Origin: Planctomycetota bacterium
GTDB lineage: Bacteria; Planctomycetota; Phycisphaerae; Phycisphaerales; Zrk34
Direction: 5' to 3'
Assembly (NCBI GenBank): GCA_016125255.1
Contig: WGMD01000020.1
Span: 96,169-160,168 of the forward strand
DNA: 64,000 bases
Position numbers and translations under genes: made by a program. Under the pieces are notes generated by a model. That model did not search any database and had not been told where the DNA came from. It saw only the letters and a program-made list of their open reading frames with translations. Shown here one piece after another: positions 7,003 through 15,253 of the stretch. Position 1 is the first letter of the stretch, and every line of letters starts with the position of its first letter.

Positions 7003-8483
7003 GCGGGCAGACGCTCGTACTGGGCGGCGGGCTGGCGGGCATGGCGGCGGCGGTGCGCCTCGCCCAGGCCGGTCACGCCGTCACGCTCATCGAAACCTCC
7101 CGCCGCCTCGGCGGGCGCGCGACGAGCCACATCGACCCCGCCTCCGGCCAGCAAGTCGACAACTGCCAGCACGTCCTGCTCGGCTGCTGCACGAATCTGC
7201 TCGATCTCTACCGCCGCCTCGGCGTCGGCGACGAAGTCGACTGGCATGACGACCTGCACTTTTTCGACAAGCAGGGCCATCACGATGTGCTGCTCGCCAG
7301 CGATCTGCCCGCCCCGCTGCACCTAAGCGAATCGATGATGCGCTTCGGCACGCTGACGCTCGCGCAGAAACTCGCCGTCGGCCGGGCGATGCTGGCGATG
7401 ATGCTCATGTCGCGCGATCAGCGCGAGTCGCTCCACCATCTGACCTTCTCCGACTGGCTCCGTCGGCACGGGCAGACCGAGGCGGTGATCGAGCGGTTCT
7501 GGGCGGTGATCGTCGTCAGTGCGCTTAACCAGATGCCCGAAACCTGCGGCGCCCCGTTCGCCATTCAGGTGTTTCAGGAGGGTTTTTTAGCCCATCGCGA
7601 TGCATATCGCATGGGCACCGCCGCCGTGCCGCTCGCGCAGCTTTACGATCCGGCGACGCGCGTCATTGAAGACGCCGGCGGCAAGGTCATGTTCGGCGCT
7701 TCGGCCAAGCGCATCGTCATGCAGGGCGATCGCATCGGCGCGGTCGAACTCGTTGATGGTCAGACGATCGACATCGACGACTGCATCAGCGCCCTGCCCT
7801 TCGACCGGCTCGACAAGGTGGCGGGCGACGATCTGAAACAACGCGACCGCCGCCTCGACGGGCTCAAGCATTTCAAACACAGTCCGATTCTGGGGATTCA
7901 CCTTTGGTTCGATCGCCAGGTCGTGCCGTATCCGCACATGATCTTCGTCGATTCGCCGTTGCAGTGGATCTTCAATAAGGGTGGAGTGGGGAGTGGGGAA
8001 TGCGGAGTGAAAGCCGGGGAGCGCTCATTGCCTTTCACTCCCCACTCCGCACTCCCCACTCCGCAATATCTTCATGGCGTCATCAGCGCCGCCGACGCGT
8101 GGATCGATCTGTCGGCGGAGGCGATCATCGACATGGCGCTACGTGAGCTGTCGGCTTACGTGAGCGGTGATCTGCGGGCGGCGCTGGCGAATGCGAAGGT
8201 CATCAAGGAGAAGCGCGCCACGTTCAGTCCGACGCCCGGTATCGAAGCGCACCGACCGGCGACGTGCGGCGACGTGGCGAATCTGTTTCTGGCCGGCGAC
8301 TGGACCCGGACGGGTTGGCCCGCCACGATGGAGGGCGCGGCCCGGAGCGGGTACATGGCCGCCGCCGCCGTCATGGGCGAAGCGCCTGTGCCGGCTGTAG
8401 CGGATCTGACGCCGGCCCCGCTCTATAAGTGCATCGCCCGCGTCGGTCGGGTCATGCCCCGGTCAAGCGTCGCCTCGCTCTGA
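6999..8483 (+). CDS. hpnE: Hydroxysqualene dehydroxylase HpnE, with an in-frame repeat insertion
   Basis: An FAD amine-oxidase-type enzyme that reduces hydroxysqualene to squalene. The N-terminal dinucleotide motif is GGGLAGMAAAVRLAQAG, followed by the acidic end of the second strand (TLIE) and RRLGGRA. The C-terminal FAD segment is LFLAGDWTRTGWPATMEGA. Of 494 residues, about 328-356 are encoded by a heptamer palindrome (DNA 7981-8064) that gives GVGSGECGV and PFTPHSALPTP between QWIFNKG and QYLHGVIS. The flanking segments join up well without it, which points to an insertion into a loop. Translational coupling to hpnD is by ATGA. A small membrane protein follows 16 bases later. Confidence 0.93.
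   Translation: MSGQTLVLGGGLAGMAAAVRLAQAGHAVTLIETSRRLGGRATSHIDPASGQQVDNCQHVLLGCCTNLLDLYRRLGVGDEVDWHDDLHFFDKQGHHDVLLASDLPAPLHLSESMMRFGTLTLAQKLAVGRAMLAMMLMSRDQRESLHHLTFSDWLRRHGQTEAVIERFWAVIVVSALNQMPETCGAPFAIQVFQEGFLAHRDAYRMGTAAVPLAQLYDPATRVIEDAGGKVMFGASAKRIVMQGDRIGAVELVDGQTIDIDDCISALPFDRLDKVAGDDLKQRDRRLDGLKHFKHSPILGIHLWFDRQVVPYPHMIFVDSPLQWIFNKGGVGSGECGVKAGERSLPFTPHSALPTPQYLHGVISAADAWIDLSAEAIIDMALRELSAYVSGDLRAALANAKVIKEKRATFSPTPGIEAHRPATCGDVANLFLAGDWTRTGWPATMEGAARSGYMAAAAVMGEAPVPAVADLTPAPLYKCIARVGRVMPRSSVASL
7981..8064. repeat. Heptamer inverted repeat (GGAGTGN type) inside hpnE
   Basis: Left arm units are GTGGAGT, GGGGAGT, GGGGAAT and GCGGAGT. The right arm reads TTTCACT, CCCCACT, CCGCACT, CCCCACT. 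The centre is about 24 bases. It is the same family as the two insertions in rlmN and the copy near 20835. Confidence 0.83.
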
Positions 8484-8499
8484 GCCGATATGTCAGGTG

Positions 8500-8697
8500 A
8501 TGGACGTCCTTTCGCAAGACACGTTGTTTCCCCTGATGCTGTTCATCGCCGCGCTCGCCGGCTTCAGCATGCTCGTGTTCCTGCGCCTCCTGACCAACAA
8601 CATCACTCACGAAATCGAACGCCACGACCTGGTCCGCAAAGCCAAACAGATGCGCGTCGATTACCTGCGCGATCTGCGCCGTGATGACGATGCGTGA
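8500..8697 (+). CDS. Small single-pass membrane protein downstream of hpnE
   Basis: Not recognised. A 65-residue protein with one hydrophobic helix (about residues 8-30, FPLMLFIAALAGFSMLVFLRLL) and a strongly charged basic/acidic C-terminal half rich in Arg, Lys and Asp. It starts 16 bases after hpnE; AGGTG at 8495-8499 can serve ATG 8500, although GTG 8497 is also in frame. Position suggests it belongs to the hpn transcript, perhaps as a membrane tether or partner of the squalene enzymes (inference). Another short frame over the same bases lacks a hydrophobic segment and looks spurious. Confidence 0.6.
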   Translation: MDVLSQDTLFPLMLFIAALAGFSMLVFLRLLTNNITHEIERHDLVRKAKQMRVDYLRDLRRDDDA

Positions 8698-8703
8698 TGG
8701 AGT

Positions 8704-8836
8704 GGGTCACCACGGGGGCGCGGGGAGCACGGGGAGAAGGCAATTGAAAAATGTGAATTGACCATTGCAAATTGCAAATTGAGGAGGCCGCTCCGTCAAT
8801 TTGCAATTTGCATTTTTCAATGGTCAATTTTCAATC
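8704..8836. repeat. Intergenic heptamer palindrome (AAATTGC type) with a CACGGGG flank
   Basis: Left arm 8741-8782 consists of 7-base units such as GAATTGA, CCATTGC, AAATTGC and AAATTGA. Right arm about 8794-8836 is the inverse. The short centre is GC-rich. A flank at 8704-8737 of CACGGGG-like units resembles the outer arms of the copy at 23016-23175. It fills the gap between the convergent hpn operon and M20 peptidase gene. Confidence 0.82.
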
Positions 8837-8864
8837 TGCATGTCTTGGCGTCTGCTTGGTGAAT

Positions 8865-10232
8865 TCACCTGCCGAGTTCTTCGAGCAGGGCGGCGTGGGT
8901 GAGGCAGCCCATTTTGAAGTGGTCGAGTTCGAATTTCTCGTTGGGCGAGTGGAGGTTGTCATCGTTGAGGCCGAACCCGATGAGCAGGGTGTCGAGGCCG
9001 AGTTCGGTTTTGAAGGTGGCGACGACGGGGATGGTGGCGCCTTCGCGGACGAGGACGGGGGGTTTGCCGCAGCCGGTGGTCACGGCCCGCTGGGCGGCGG
9101 CGACGTACTTGGAGTCGGTCGGAGTGATGACGGGACGAGCATGACCATAATCGCGCACGCGCCACCGGCAGCCCGGCGGCGTCTGCGACTCGAGCCAGGT
9201 ATTGAATGCCGCCGCGATTTTGTCGGGGTTCTGATTGGCCGCCAGACGGAAGCTGACCTTCGCGCCGGCGAAGCTGGGGATGACGGTCTTGGCCCCTTCG
9301 CCCATGTATCCGCCGTAGAGCCCGTTCACATCGCAACTCGGGCGCGCCCAGCGGCGCTCGAGCGTGGTGAAGCCCTTCTCGCCGAGCAGCGCGTCGACGC
9401 CGATGGACTTCCCCCATTTTTCATCCGTGAAGTCGAGCTTCTTCCATCGCTCACGCTCGTCCTGCGAGAGCGGGACGACGTCATCGTAAAACCCGGGGAT
9501 CGTCACGTGATTGTTCTCGTCAAAGAGCCGGCCCAGCACGCGGACGAGCTGCGTCGCCGGGTTGGCGATGGTGCCCCCGTAAACGCCCGAATGCAGATCG
9601 CGATTCGGCCCGTAGAGCTGCACGTCGAAGTACAGCAGGCCGCGCAATGCGTATGTGATCGCCGGCTGACCGCGGTCCCACATCGCCGTGTCCGACACGA
9701 CGACGATGTCGGCGGCGAGCAGGTCCTTGTGCGATGCGATGAACGGATCCAGATGCGCGCTGCCGCACTCTTCCTCGCCTTCGATGAGCACGGTGACGTT
9801 GATCGGCGGCTTGCCCGCCGCTTCCTTCCATCCGCGCAGGGCTTCGATGAAGCACATCACCTGACCCTTGTCATCGCTCGACCCGCGCGCGAACAACTTC
9901 CCGTCCCGCACCGTCGGCTCAAACGGCGGCGTCGTCCACTTGTCCAAGGGGTCCGGCGGCTGCACATCGTAATGACCGTAAAACAAAACCCGCGACTTGT
10001 CCGGCCCGGCCTCGTCGTATCGCCCGACGACGATCGGATGACCCTTCGTCGAATGAATCACCGCATCGAGCCCGCACTCGGCGAGCTGCGCGGCGATCCA
10101 TTGGGCGCCCTCCTTGCACCGCGGCGCGAAGGCGGGGTCCGTCGAAACGGATTGAATGCGCAGAAGATCGCACAGGCGGGCTACCGCCGCGTCGTGATCC
10201 TGACGGATGTGATCGAGTACTTGGGTGAGCAT
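8865..10232 (-). CDS. M20 family dipeptidase
   Basis: A zinc metallopeptidase of the M20 dipeptidase type (CNDP-like), 455 residues, predicted cytosolic. Metal-site motifs are FYGHYDVQPPDP (His and Asp ligands, with the DVQPPDPLDKW wording typical of M20 dipeptidases), RGSSDDKGQ, and EGEEECGS with the catalytic Glu pair. The lid domain follows (LHSGVYGGTIANP). The start ATG 10232 gives MLTQVLDHI, a normal N-terminus for the family; reading further upstream runs through the divergent context of the DedA gene. Substrate is unknown beyond small peptides. Confidence 0.9.
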   Translation of the reverse strand: MLTQVLDHIRQDHDAAVARLCDLLRIQSVSTDPAFAPRCKEGAQWIAAQLAECGLDAVIHSTKGHPIVVGRYDEAGPDKSRVLFYGHYDVQPPDPLDKWTTPPFEPTVRDGKLFARGSSDDKGQVMCFIEALRGWKEAAGKPPINVTVLIEGEEECGSAHLDPFIASHKDLLAADIVVVSDTAMWDRGQPAITYALRGLLYFDVQLYGPNRDLHSGVYGGTIANPATQLVRVLGRLFDENNHVTIPGFYDDVVPLSQDERERWKKLDFTDEKWGKSIGVDALLGEKGFTTLERRWARPSCDVNGLYGGYMGEGAKTVIPSFAGAKVSFRLAANQNPDKIAAAFNTWLESQTPPGCRWRVRDYGHARPVITPTDSKYVAAAQRAVTTGCGKPPVLVREGATIPVVATFKTELGLDTLLIGFGLNDDNLHSPNEKFELDHFKMGCLTHAALLEELGR

Positions 10233-10285
10233 GTTGCGATTGTACCGGCAGTCGGTAACGCGTTCATCCTCGAAAGCCCGCGTCG

Positions 10286-10849
10286 TCAACTCGTGGGTTT
10301 GGGCCGAATGAATAGAAAATAGATCGTCCACCCGATTGCCCCCGCCGCCAGCACGCCGCCGGCGACCCACCATTCGTAGCGGCGCAGGTCGGAGAGGATG
10401 AGCGTCATCACCTGTCCGAACAGGTAGCCGAGCGTGCAGCACAGGGCGGTCCAGATGAGCGACCCGAGCAGGTTGAGCGCGACGAAGCGGCGGGGCGGGA
10501 AATGCATGAGCCCGATGACGAACGGACTGATCGTGCGCAGACCGTACAGAAAGCGGAAGCCGATAATGACCCACGCGGCATGGTGATGGAGCCAGTCGCG
10601 GACCCGGTCGGCTTTTTCCTTCCAGTTGGGCCAGCGCTGCATGAGCCACGGGCCATGCGTCCGGCCCAAGTAGAACCACATCTGATCCGCCCCGAAAGTT
10701 CCGAAGAACGAGGCGATCGCCACGTATTCGATCGACAGGTAGCCGCGATAGGCCAGGAAGCTGGCGATGAGCACGACCGTCTCGCCTTCCAGCGCCGCCC
10801 CGAGCACGATGGCAGGATACCCCAGGGTTTGAATCCAGTATTCGAGCAT
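10286..10849 (-). CDS. DedA family (SNARE-associated) membrane protein
   Basis: A 187-residue polytopic membrane protein of the DedA/VTT family, whose better-known members act in lipid carrier or phospholipid scrambling and in membrane homeostasis. Typical marks are LEGETVVLIASFLA near the N-terminus (the family's E-x-x-x-P/I helix), the FFGTFGADQMWFYLGR stretch, and GFRFLYGLRTISPFVIG, which matches the family's arginine-containing re-entrant segment. About five hydrophobic helices are visible. It sits upstream of the M20 peptidase on the same strand, 53 bases away. Confidence 0.88.
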   Translation of the reverse strand: MLEYWIQTLGYPAIVLGAALEGETVVLIASFLAYRGYLSIEYVAIASFFGTFGADQMWFYLGRTHGPWLMQRWPNWKEKADRVRDWLHHHAAWVIIGFRFLYGLRTISPFVIGLMHFPPRRFVALNLLGSLIWTALCCTLGYLFGQVMTLILSDLRRYEWWVAGGVLAAGAIGWTIYFLFIRPKPTS

Positions 10850-10904
10850 GACGTCGCGATGAATGGTATCGCATCAGGCCCGAAACCCGAAATGCCGCCG
10901 CCCG

Positions 10905-11132
10905 TCACATCGGCGTTTTGAACCCCATCGCCCGGACCGCGCACCATCCCTTGCGCGCTTCATAAAACCCGAACAAGCCCGCCGCCGCGAGCAATCCGAC
11001 GACGATCCACACCCACGCCCCGGCGACGACGCCCAGATAGCCGCACACCGCCAGCGCGACGGCGCCCGCGCACATGAGCAGCCCCCAAGCGAACCGCACC
11101 TTCCGTCCGCGCTGATCGATGTTGCACTGCAT
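10905..11132 (-). CDS. Small two-helix membrane protein (DUF2892-like)
   Basis: A 75-residue protein with a polar N-terminus (MQCNIDQRGRKVR), two hydrophobic stretches (about residues 18-35 and 37-54) and a conserved-looking C-terminus YEARKGWCAVRAMGFKTPM. This pattern resembles the YgaP-like transmembrane domain (DUF2892), which also occurs as a stand-alone protein. The start at 11132 is supported by GAGGAG just upstream; the longer reading to 11192 adds unlike sequence. Function is unknown. Confidence 0.7.
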   Translation of the reverse strand: MQCNIDQRGRKVRFAWGLLMCAGAVALAVCGYLGVVAGAWVWIVVGLLAAAGLFGFYEARKGWCAVRAMGFKTPM

Positions 11133-11212
11133 GACGCGCTCCTCGCATCCAGCGACCCGCGAAGCGGTCACATTACCACTTCGCCAGATCACGATATCAC
11201 CAAATCAAAAAG

Positions 11213-11300
11213 CGGTGGGAGTGGGATTCGAACCCACGAACGGGACGAGCCCGTTACCGGTTTTCAAGACCGGCGCATTCGGCCGCTCTGCCATCCCACC
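11213..11300 (-). tRNA. tRNA-Ser(UGA)
   Basis: Read on the minus strand it has acceptor arms GGTGGGA/TCCCACC, a D arm, the anticodon loop CTTGAAA with anticodon TGA, a long variable arm (about 11236-11250) as in class II tRNAs, and the T arm GTGGGTTCGAATCCCAC. The discriminator base is G. CCA is not encoded. Confidence 0.95.
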
Positions 11301-11544
11301 GTGGGGGCGCTGCCGCTTGGGTCGTATTGTAGCCAATGGATCGGCGACGTCCGGCGGCTTGCCGAATGCCCGCAGACGGGCTTGGGTGATGGGGAAATGG
11401 ATCAGGGACAATGCGGACGCGGGCTCGGTGAAAAATTCGGAGGAAGTTTGTAACGCTCGGTCGGTTTGGGCTGGTAACGGGTAAGAAAAAAGGCAGGGAA
11501 AAGGCCAACAGACCGGCAAGGGGCCGGTGGGTAGCTTCTAAGGC

Positions 11545-12078
11545 ATGAATCAGAACGATCTTAGGCCGCAACTTGTCGCATTGATGACCGCGCATCAGCG
11601 GTCGATCTATGGGTACATCGTCTCGCTGCTCGGCTCGCAGGCGGAGGCGGACGATGTGCTGCAGAACACTTATCTGGCGATCTGGCGGAAGGCGGACGAG
11701 TTTCACGGGCGCGGGCAGTTCATGACGTGGGCCTGCCGCATCGCGCACTTTGAGGTGCTGGCACATCGCAAGAAGGCGCGGCGCGGAGCGACGGTCGGGT
11801 TCGACGGGCCGATGCTCGACAAGATCGCGGCGGCGGCGCAGGATGTGCTCGCCGGTGCGGACGGGCGCGTGTCGGCCCTGCGCGAGTGCATGCACGAACT
11901 GGACGATCCCGCCGCTCGCCTGCTTCAGATGCGCTACGGCCAGGACCTCACGCCCCAGCAAATTTCCGAGCAGGCGGGGCGGCAGAACGCCGGGGCGATC
12001 CGCGTCGCGCTGTTCCGCATTCGCAAAACGCTGCTCGACTGCATCCGAGGCAAACTGGCCGAGGAGGCGGTCGAGTGA
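11545..12078 (+). CDS. ECF RNA polymerase sigma factor (planctomycete type)
   Basis: A 177-residue sigma-70 family protein. Region 2 covers about residues 15-85 (AHQRSIYGYIVSLLGSQ, then ADDVLQNTYLAIWRKADEF and the tryptophan-containing FMTWACRIAHFEVL). Region 4 covers about 110-165, with a helix-turn-helix around LTPQQISEQAG. This wording is typical of the large planctomycete/verrucomicrobial ECF group that is paired with FecR-domain proteins. The stop overlaps the next start by 4 bases (GTGA), so the downstream membrane protein is probably its regulator. A 244-base gap lies upstream, enough for its promoter, in which I see no clear consensus. Confidence 0.92.
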   Translation: MNQNDLRPQLVALMTAHQRSIYGYIVSLLGSQAEADDVLQNTYLAIWRKADEFHGRGQFMTWACRIAHFEVLAHRKKARRGATVGFDGPMLDKIAAAAQDVLAGADGRVSALRECMHELDDPAARLLQMRYGQDLTPQQISEQAGRQNAGAIRVALFRIRKTLLDCIRGKLAEEAVE

Positions 12079-13508
12079 ATACGTCTTCGCTTCCTCCCTT
12101 TGATGAACTTCTGACGCGCGCCCTGGATCAGGCGGAGCCGGACTATGCAGCCCTCACGGCGGCGTTCGAAGCGGACCCGACGCGCATCCGCCAGTACGCC
12201 GAGCATGCGATTCTGACGGGCTGGCTGCGATGGGATTTGTCGCAAACGATGGCGATGCCCGTTGGGCTGGACATGGATTCGACGAGCGAAGCGGTGCGGG
12301 TACGGCCGTGGCATCGCTCGATGTTTTTGCGCGTCGCGGCGGCGATTGTGCTGATGGCGACGGCGTGGATGTTCTGGCCACACGCGACGCCGCCGACGCC
12401 TGCCCCGTACGCCGCGCCGCAGGAGGCCCCGGCGATGGCGGTGCTGACGGATCGCTCCGATGATGCGACGTTCGCCGATGCGGCGACCAGTCCGTTGCTC
12501 GGCGAGTCCGCCCCCGCCGGTCCGATTCGGCTTGCCGCCGGTCGCGCTCAGTTCATGTTCAAGTCCTCCGCCGTCGTCGATCTGACGGGGCCTTGCACGT
12601 TCGAAATGACCGGGCCCAACCGGGGGCGCCTCACGTCTGGGAAGCTTGAGGCGTACGTCCGCCCCGAAGCCCGCGGATTCACGCTCGACCTGCCCGGCGA
12701 GGTGCGCATCGTCGACCTGGGCACGCGCTTCGGCGTGACGCTCGACAGCGAGGGCGACGCCGTGGTTCAGGTCATCGAAGGCCGCATCCGCATCGTCACG
12801 CCGACGCAGTCGCTGGAGCCGGCGCTGGGGCGGGTCGTGCGCATCGTCGATGGCCATCTGATCAGCGAACTTCCTGACGGGCTCGCCGAGTCGTTCGACG
12901 CCGCGACGATGCCGGCGATGCTGGAGCGGACGGGCGACAGCGCCATCGCCTTCGGACACGGCGCCGCCCTGTTCGCCGGCGATGACGCGAAGCGGGCCTA
13001 TCTGCGGACGGTGCGAAGCGATTGGTGTGCCCGGAGTTTCGTGGCCGAAGCGGTCGTGCAGATTCCCACAAACGCCGGCAAGGGCATCTATCTGGGCATC
13101 GGTTCCGGCGAACCGGGCGAGGCGACCGCCGGCGCGACGCCGAGCGTGATGATGCGCGTCATGCCCAACCGCGGACTCATTCAGAGCGAGGACACGCTCA
13201 CCGGCGCGCCCCGCATCATCAAACAGTTCAACGGCCGCACCATGCTCGGCGGCACGCATCGCCTGCGGCTTGTCTGGGACGCGGACGCACGTCGCGCGAC
13301 TTTCGAGTTCTACCGCGAAAAAGTCCCCGAAGCCGAAGCGCGATACAGCATCGACGTCACCGCCGATGCGTTCAGAACGCCCGATGCGCCGTCGCGCCTG
13401 TTCATCAGCGCGGTCAACGGCGTGTCCTTCACGCGCTTGACGATCACACCCGCTGACGCTCCGAAAGCCGGCGCGCCGCCCGCGCCTGCCGGCGAACTTC
13501 AACGATGA
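12075..13508 (+). CDS. FecR-domain membrane regulator with a C-terminal concanavalin-like domain, probable anti-sigma partner
   Basis: A 477-residue protein starting at a GTG that overlaps the sigma factor stop. Residues 1-75 are cytoplasmic and could bind the sigma factor. One membrane helix covers about 78-100 (FLRVAAAIVLMATAWMFW). A FecR-like domain follows (about 140-270: LAAGRAQFMFKSSAVVDLTGP, GKLEAYVRP, EVRIVDLGTRFGV, VIEGRIRI). The last 200 residues look like a LamG/concanavalin-type carbohydrate-binding fold (inference from context and the strand pattern). In FecR systems the periplasmic domain senses an outer signal and frees the sigma factor. The signal is unknown; the carbohydrate-like domain hints at a glycan. 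Confidence 0.8.
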   Translation: MNTSSLPPFDELLTRALDQAEPDYAALTAAFEADPTRIRQYAEHAILTGWLRWDLSQTMAMPVGLDMDSTSEAVRVRPWHRSMFLRVAAAIVLMATAWMFWPHATPPTPAPYAAPQEAPAMAVLTDRSDDATFADAATSPLLGESAPAGPIRLAAGRAQFMFKSSAVVDLTGPCTFEMTGPNRGRLTSGKLEAYVRPEARGFTLDLPGEVRIVDLGTRFGVTLDSEGDAVVQVIEGRIRIVTPTQSLEPALGRVVRIVDGHLISELPDGLAESFDAATMPAMLERTGDSAIAFGHGAALFAGDDAKRAYLRTVRSDWCARSFVAEAVVQIPTNAGKGIYLGIGSGEPGEATAGATPSVMMRVMPNRGLIQSEDTLTGAPRIIKQFNGRTMLGGTHRLRLVWDADARRATFEFYREKVPEAEARYSIDVTADAFRTPDAPSRLFISAVNGVSFTRLTITPADAPKAGAPPAPAGELQR

Positions 13509-13612
13509 AACAACGCCGTCCACGGAGGGTCCGTTGACGGAGAAGGAAGACGGACTTTTTGATCGAACGATGACCTGGATTCAGTTCCGTAATGACACGT
13601 AAGGAGATTCCC

Positions 13613-14386
13613 ATGCGTTCGCGACGTGAGATGACGAAACTTTGCCTGTGGATGACGCTGGCCTGTGTGCTGGGCGCCTTCGCGCCGGCGCGGGCGGCGA
13701 CGGTGCTCTTCTTCGACGACTTCGAGGACGACACGACCAATGGCGCCGACCCGGTGCTGACGTACACCAGTCTCGGCGGCGACGACCTGGCGGATGTCGG
13801 CGTCGGCTGGTCCTCCCTGCTGGGCGGAACGACCAAGGGCGTCGCCGGCGGTACGGACCGGTACCTGGACCTCGGCGCCGCCGTCGCAGATGGTGATGTG
13901 ACGCGCTACATCGATGCGCAGTTCACTTCGACCGCCCGACTCGGCAATCAGTTCGTCGTCAGTTTCGGCATCACCTTTGACCGCACGCCGTCCGGATCGC
14001 GCGATGTGTTCATGGACGTCATGGGCGGCTCCACCAGTCTGCTTCAGATCGACTTCCGCCACGGGCCCAACAAGCGGATCATCTACAACGGCGTGGACCG
14101 CATCGACGTAGCCGACGACGACATGGAAATCTTCGTCACGCTCACGCTCAACCCCACGTCCTTCGATCTTGCCGTGACCGGCTACACGAGCGCCACCGGA
14201 CTGGCCTACCAGAACAGCTTGGCGAACATCAACGCGCTGCGGTTCACCGACGCGGCGCAGTCCGCCTCGCGCCTCGCGCAGGTCGACGATGTGAAGGTGA
14301 CCGTGGCGGCGGTTCCGACGCCCGCAGCGCTGCCGGTCGGGGCGGTGCTCTTATCCATGCTGATGACTCGACGCCGGCGGGCATGA
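13613..14386 (+). CDS. Secreted PEP-CTERM-type protein
   Basis: A 257-residue exported protein. It has a signal peptide (LCLWMTLACVLGAFAPARA, cut before ATVLFF), then a domain starting DDFEDD that looks like a jelly-roll/concanavalin fold. It ends in the sorting tail VPTPAALPVGAVLLSM plus RRRR, a variant PEP-CTERM motif: a Pro-containing motif, a hydrophobic helix and a basic cluster. Such tails are removed by an exosortase. The ATG at 13613 is supported by AAGGAG at 13601-13606; ATG 13592 has no such site. It follows the sigma/FecR pair by about 100 bases and may be part of its regulon. Confidence 0.8.
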   Translation: MRSRREMTKLCLWMTLACVLGAFAPARAATVLFFDDFEDDTTNGADPVLTYTSLGGDDLADVGVGWSSLLGGTTKGVAGGTDRYLDLGAAVADGDVTRYIDAQFTSTARLGNQFVVSFGITFDRTPSGSRDVFMDVMGGSTSLLQIDFRHGPNKRIIYNGVDRIDVADDDMEIFVTLTLNPTSFDLAVTGYTSATGLAYQNSLANINALRFTDAAQSASRLAQVDDVKVTVAAVPTPAALPVGAVLLSMLMTRRRRA

Positions 14387-14403
14387 GTCCTCAGCCCCTG
14401 CGA

Positions 14404-14434
14404 CCGCCCGGAATCGGCCGGGCGGCCGCATTTT
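14404..14434 (+). terminator. Intrinsic terminator after the PEP-CTERM gene
   Basis: An 8-bp GC stem, CCGCCCGG (14404-14411) with CCGGGCGG (14418-14425), loop AATCGG, followed by CCGCA and TTTT at 14431-14434. It lies 18 bases after the stop of the PEP-CTERM gene and before the pseudopilin gene. Confidence 0.7.
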
Positions 14435-14462
14435 CCTTCGAGGCAGGGAGCGTGCATCCGTC

Positions 14463-15134
14463 ATGCGCCGTTTCGCCTTTACCCTTGTCGAACTCCTCGT
14501 CGTCATCAGCATCATCGCGCTGCTGATTTCCATCCTTCTGCCCGCGCTTCACAAAGCGCGCACGCAGGCCAAGCGCGTCCGCGAGTCGAGCAACACGCAT
14601 CAGCTCATCACGACCATCCACTTCTACGCCCAGGACGCCAAGGGCGAACTGCCGCGCGGTTATGTCAGCGGGCAGTCGCTGGCGTGGACCTACAAGAAAT
14701 CGTTTCAGACGATGCACGACATCTACGGCCTGCCGCTCGATGTCGATGCCTTCGGCTGCTCGTCGTGGTCGAGCATCAACCCCGATCCGACATGGTGGTA
14801 CACCGGCAGCATGTGGCATACGCCTTGGATCTATTGGGGCGGGCGACCTGACGAGACGACCTACAAGATGATCACGCGCCTCACCGATGCGGGGCTCAAA
14901 ACGTCCGACACGCTCACGACCTGCTTCTCGCGCCTTGGCGGGGCGTACGCCTCGTGGTTTCCGCACATCGACGCCTACCACGACATCGGTCAGACGTTCA
15001 ACGCCACCCCCGAAAAACCCACGGTCATGTGCGTCGGCTTTATCGACGGCGCGGCCATGTGGAAGCCCTTCACGGAACTGGATTTCATCCCCGACGGCGC
15101 CGGCGCGAAGTTTTATTACGCACGAACGCGCTGA
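14463..15134 (+). CDS. Type II secretion-like pseudopilin (prepilin N-terminal methylation motif)
   Basis: A 223-residue protein with the prepilin signature FTLVELLVVISIIALLISILLPAL at the N-terminus (quoted positions 5-28; cleavage expected before Phe5, Glu at +5). It continues with an alpha helix and a soluble domain rich in Trp, Tyr and Gly. This is the DUF1559-like / H-X9-DG pseudopilin layout very common in planctomycetes, although the C-terminal H-X9-DG motif itself is not clear here (FIDGAAMWKPF is the nearest). It likely needs a prepilin peptidase and T2SS-like machinery encoded elsewhere. It follows the PEP-CTERM gene after a terminator, so it may have its own promoter. Confidence 0.82.
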   Translation: MRRFAFTLVELLVVISIIALLISILLPALHKARTQAKRVRESSNTHQLITTIHFYAQDAKGELPRGYVSGQSLAWTYKKSFQTMHDIYGLPLDVDAFGCSSWSSINPDPTWWYTGSMWHTPWIYWGGRPDETTYKMITRLTDAGLKTSDTLTTCFSRLGGAYASWFPHIDAYHDIGQTFNATPEKPTVMCVGFIDGAAMWKPFTELDFIPDGAGAKFYYARTR

Positions 15135-15196
15135 TTGGTGATGCGATCGGGCACCGATCCTCGAACGCTTCGCCTGACCCGCATCACCTCCCCCAG

Positions 15197-15217
15197 CCCC
15201 TCCCTCGGAGGGAGGGG
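15197..15217. repeat. C/G-run hairpin (CCCCTCCC/GGGAGGGG)
   Basis: Stem 15197-15204 pairs with 15210-15217 around loop TCGGA, in the gap between the convergent pseudopilin and thiG genes. Related hairpins are at 26843, 26938, 42237 and 42348. Confidence 0.65.
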
Positions 15218-15253
15218 CGAAAGAATGCGCTCGGATGCTTCTTGTAAGGCGAC

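Noticed and set aside
8772..10322. A 516-codon plus-strand frame opposite the M20 peptidase
   Set aside because: The peptidase motifs are on the minus strand; the plus frame begins in a heptamer repeat.
11205..11519. Minus-strand frame of 104 codons across the tRNA-Ser gene
   Set aside because: It is the translation of the tRNA and its flanks, a common false prediction.
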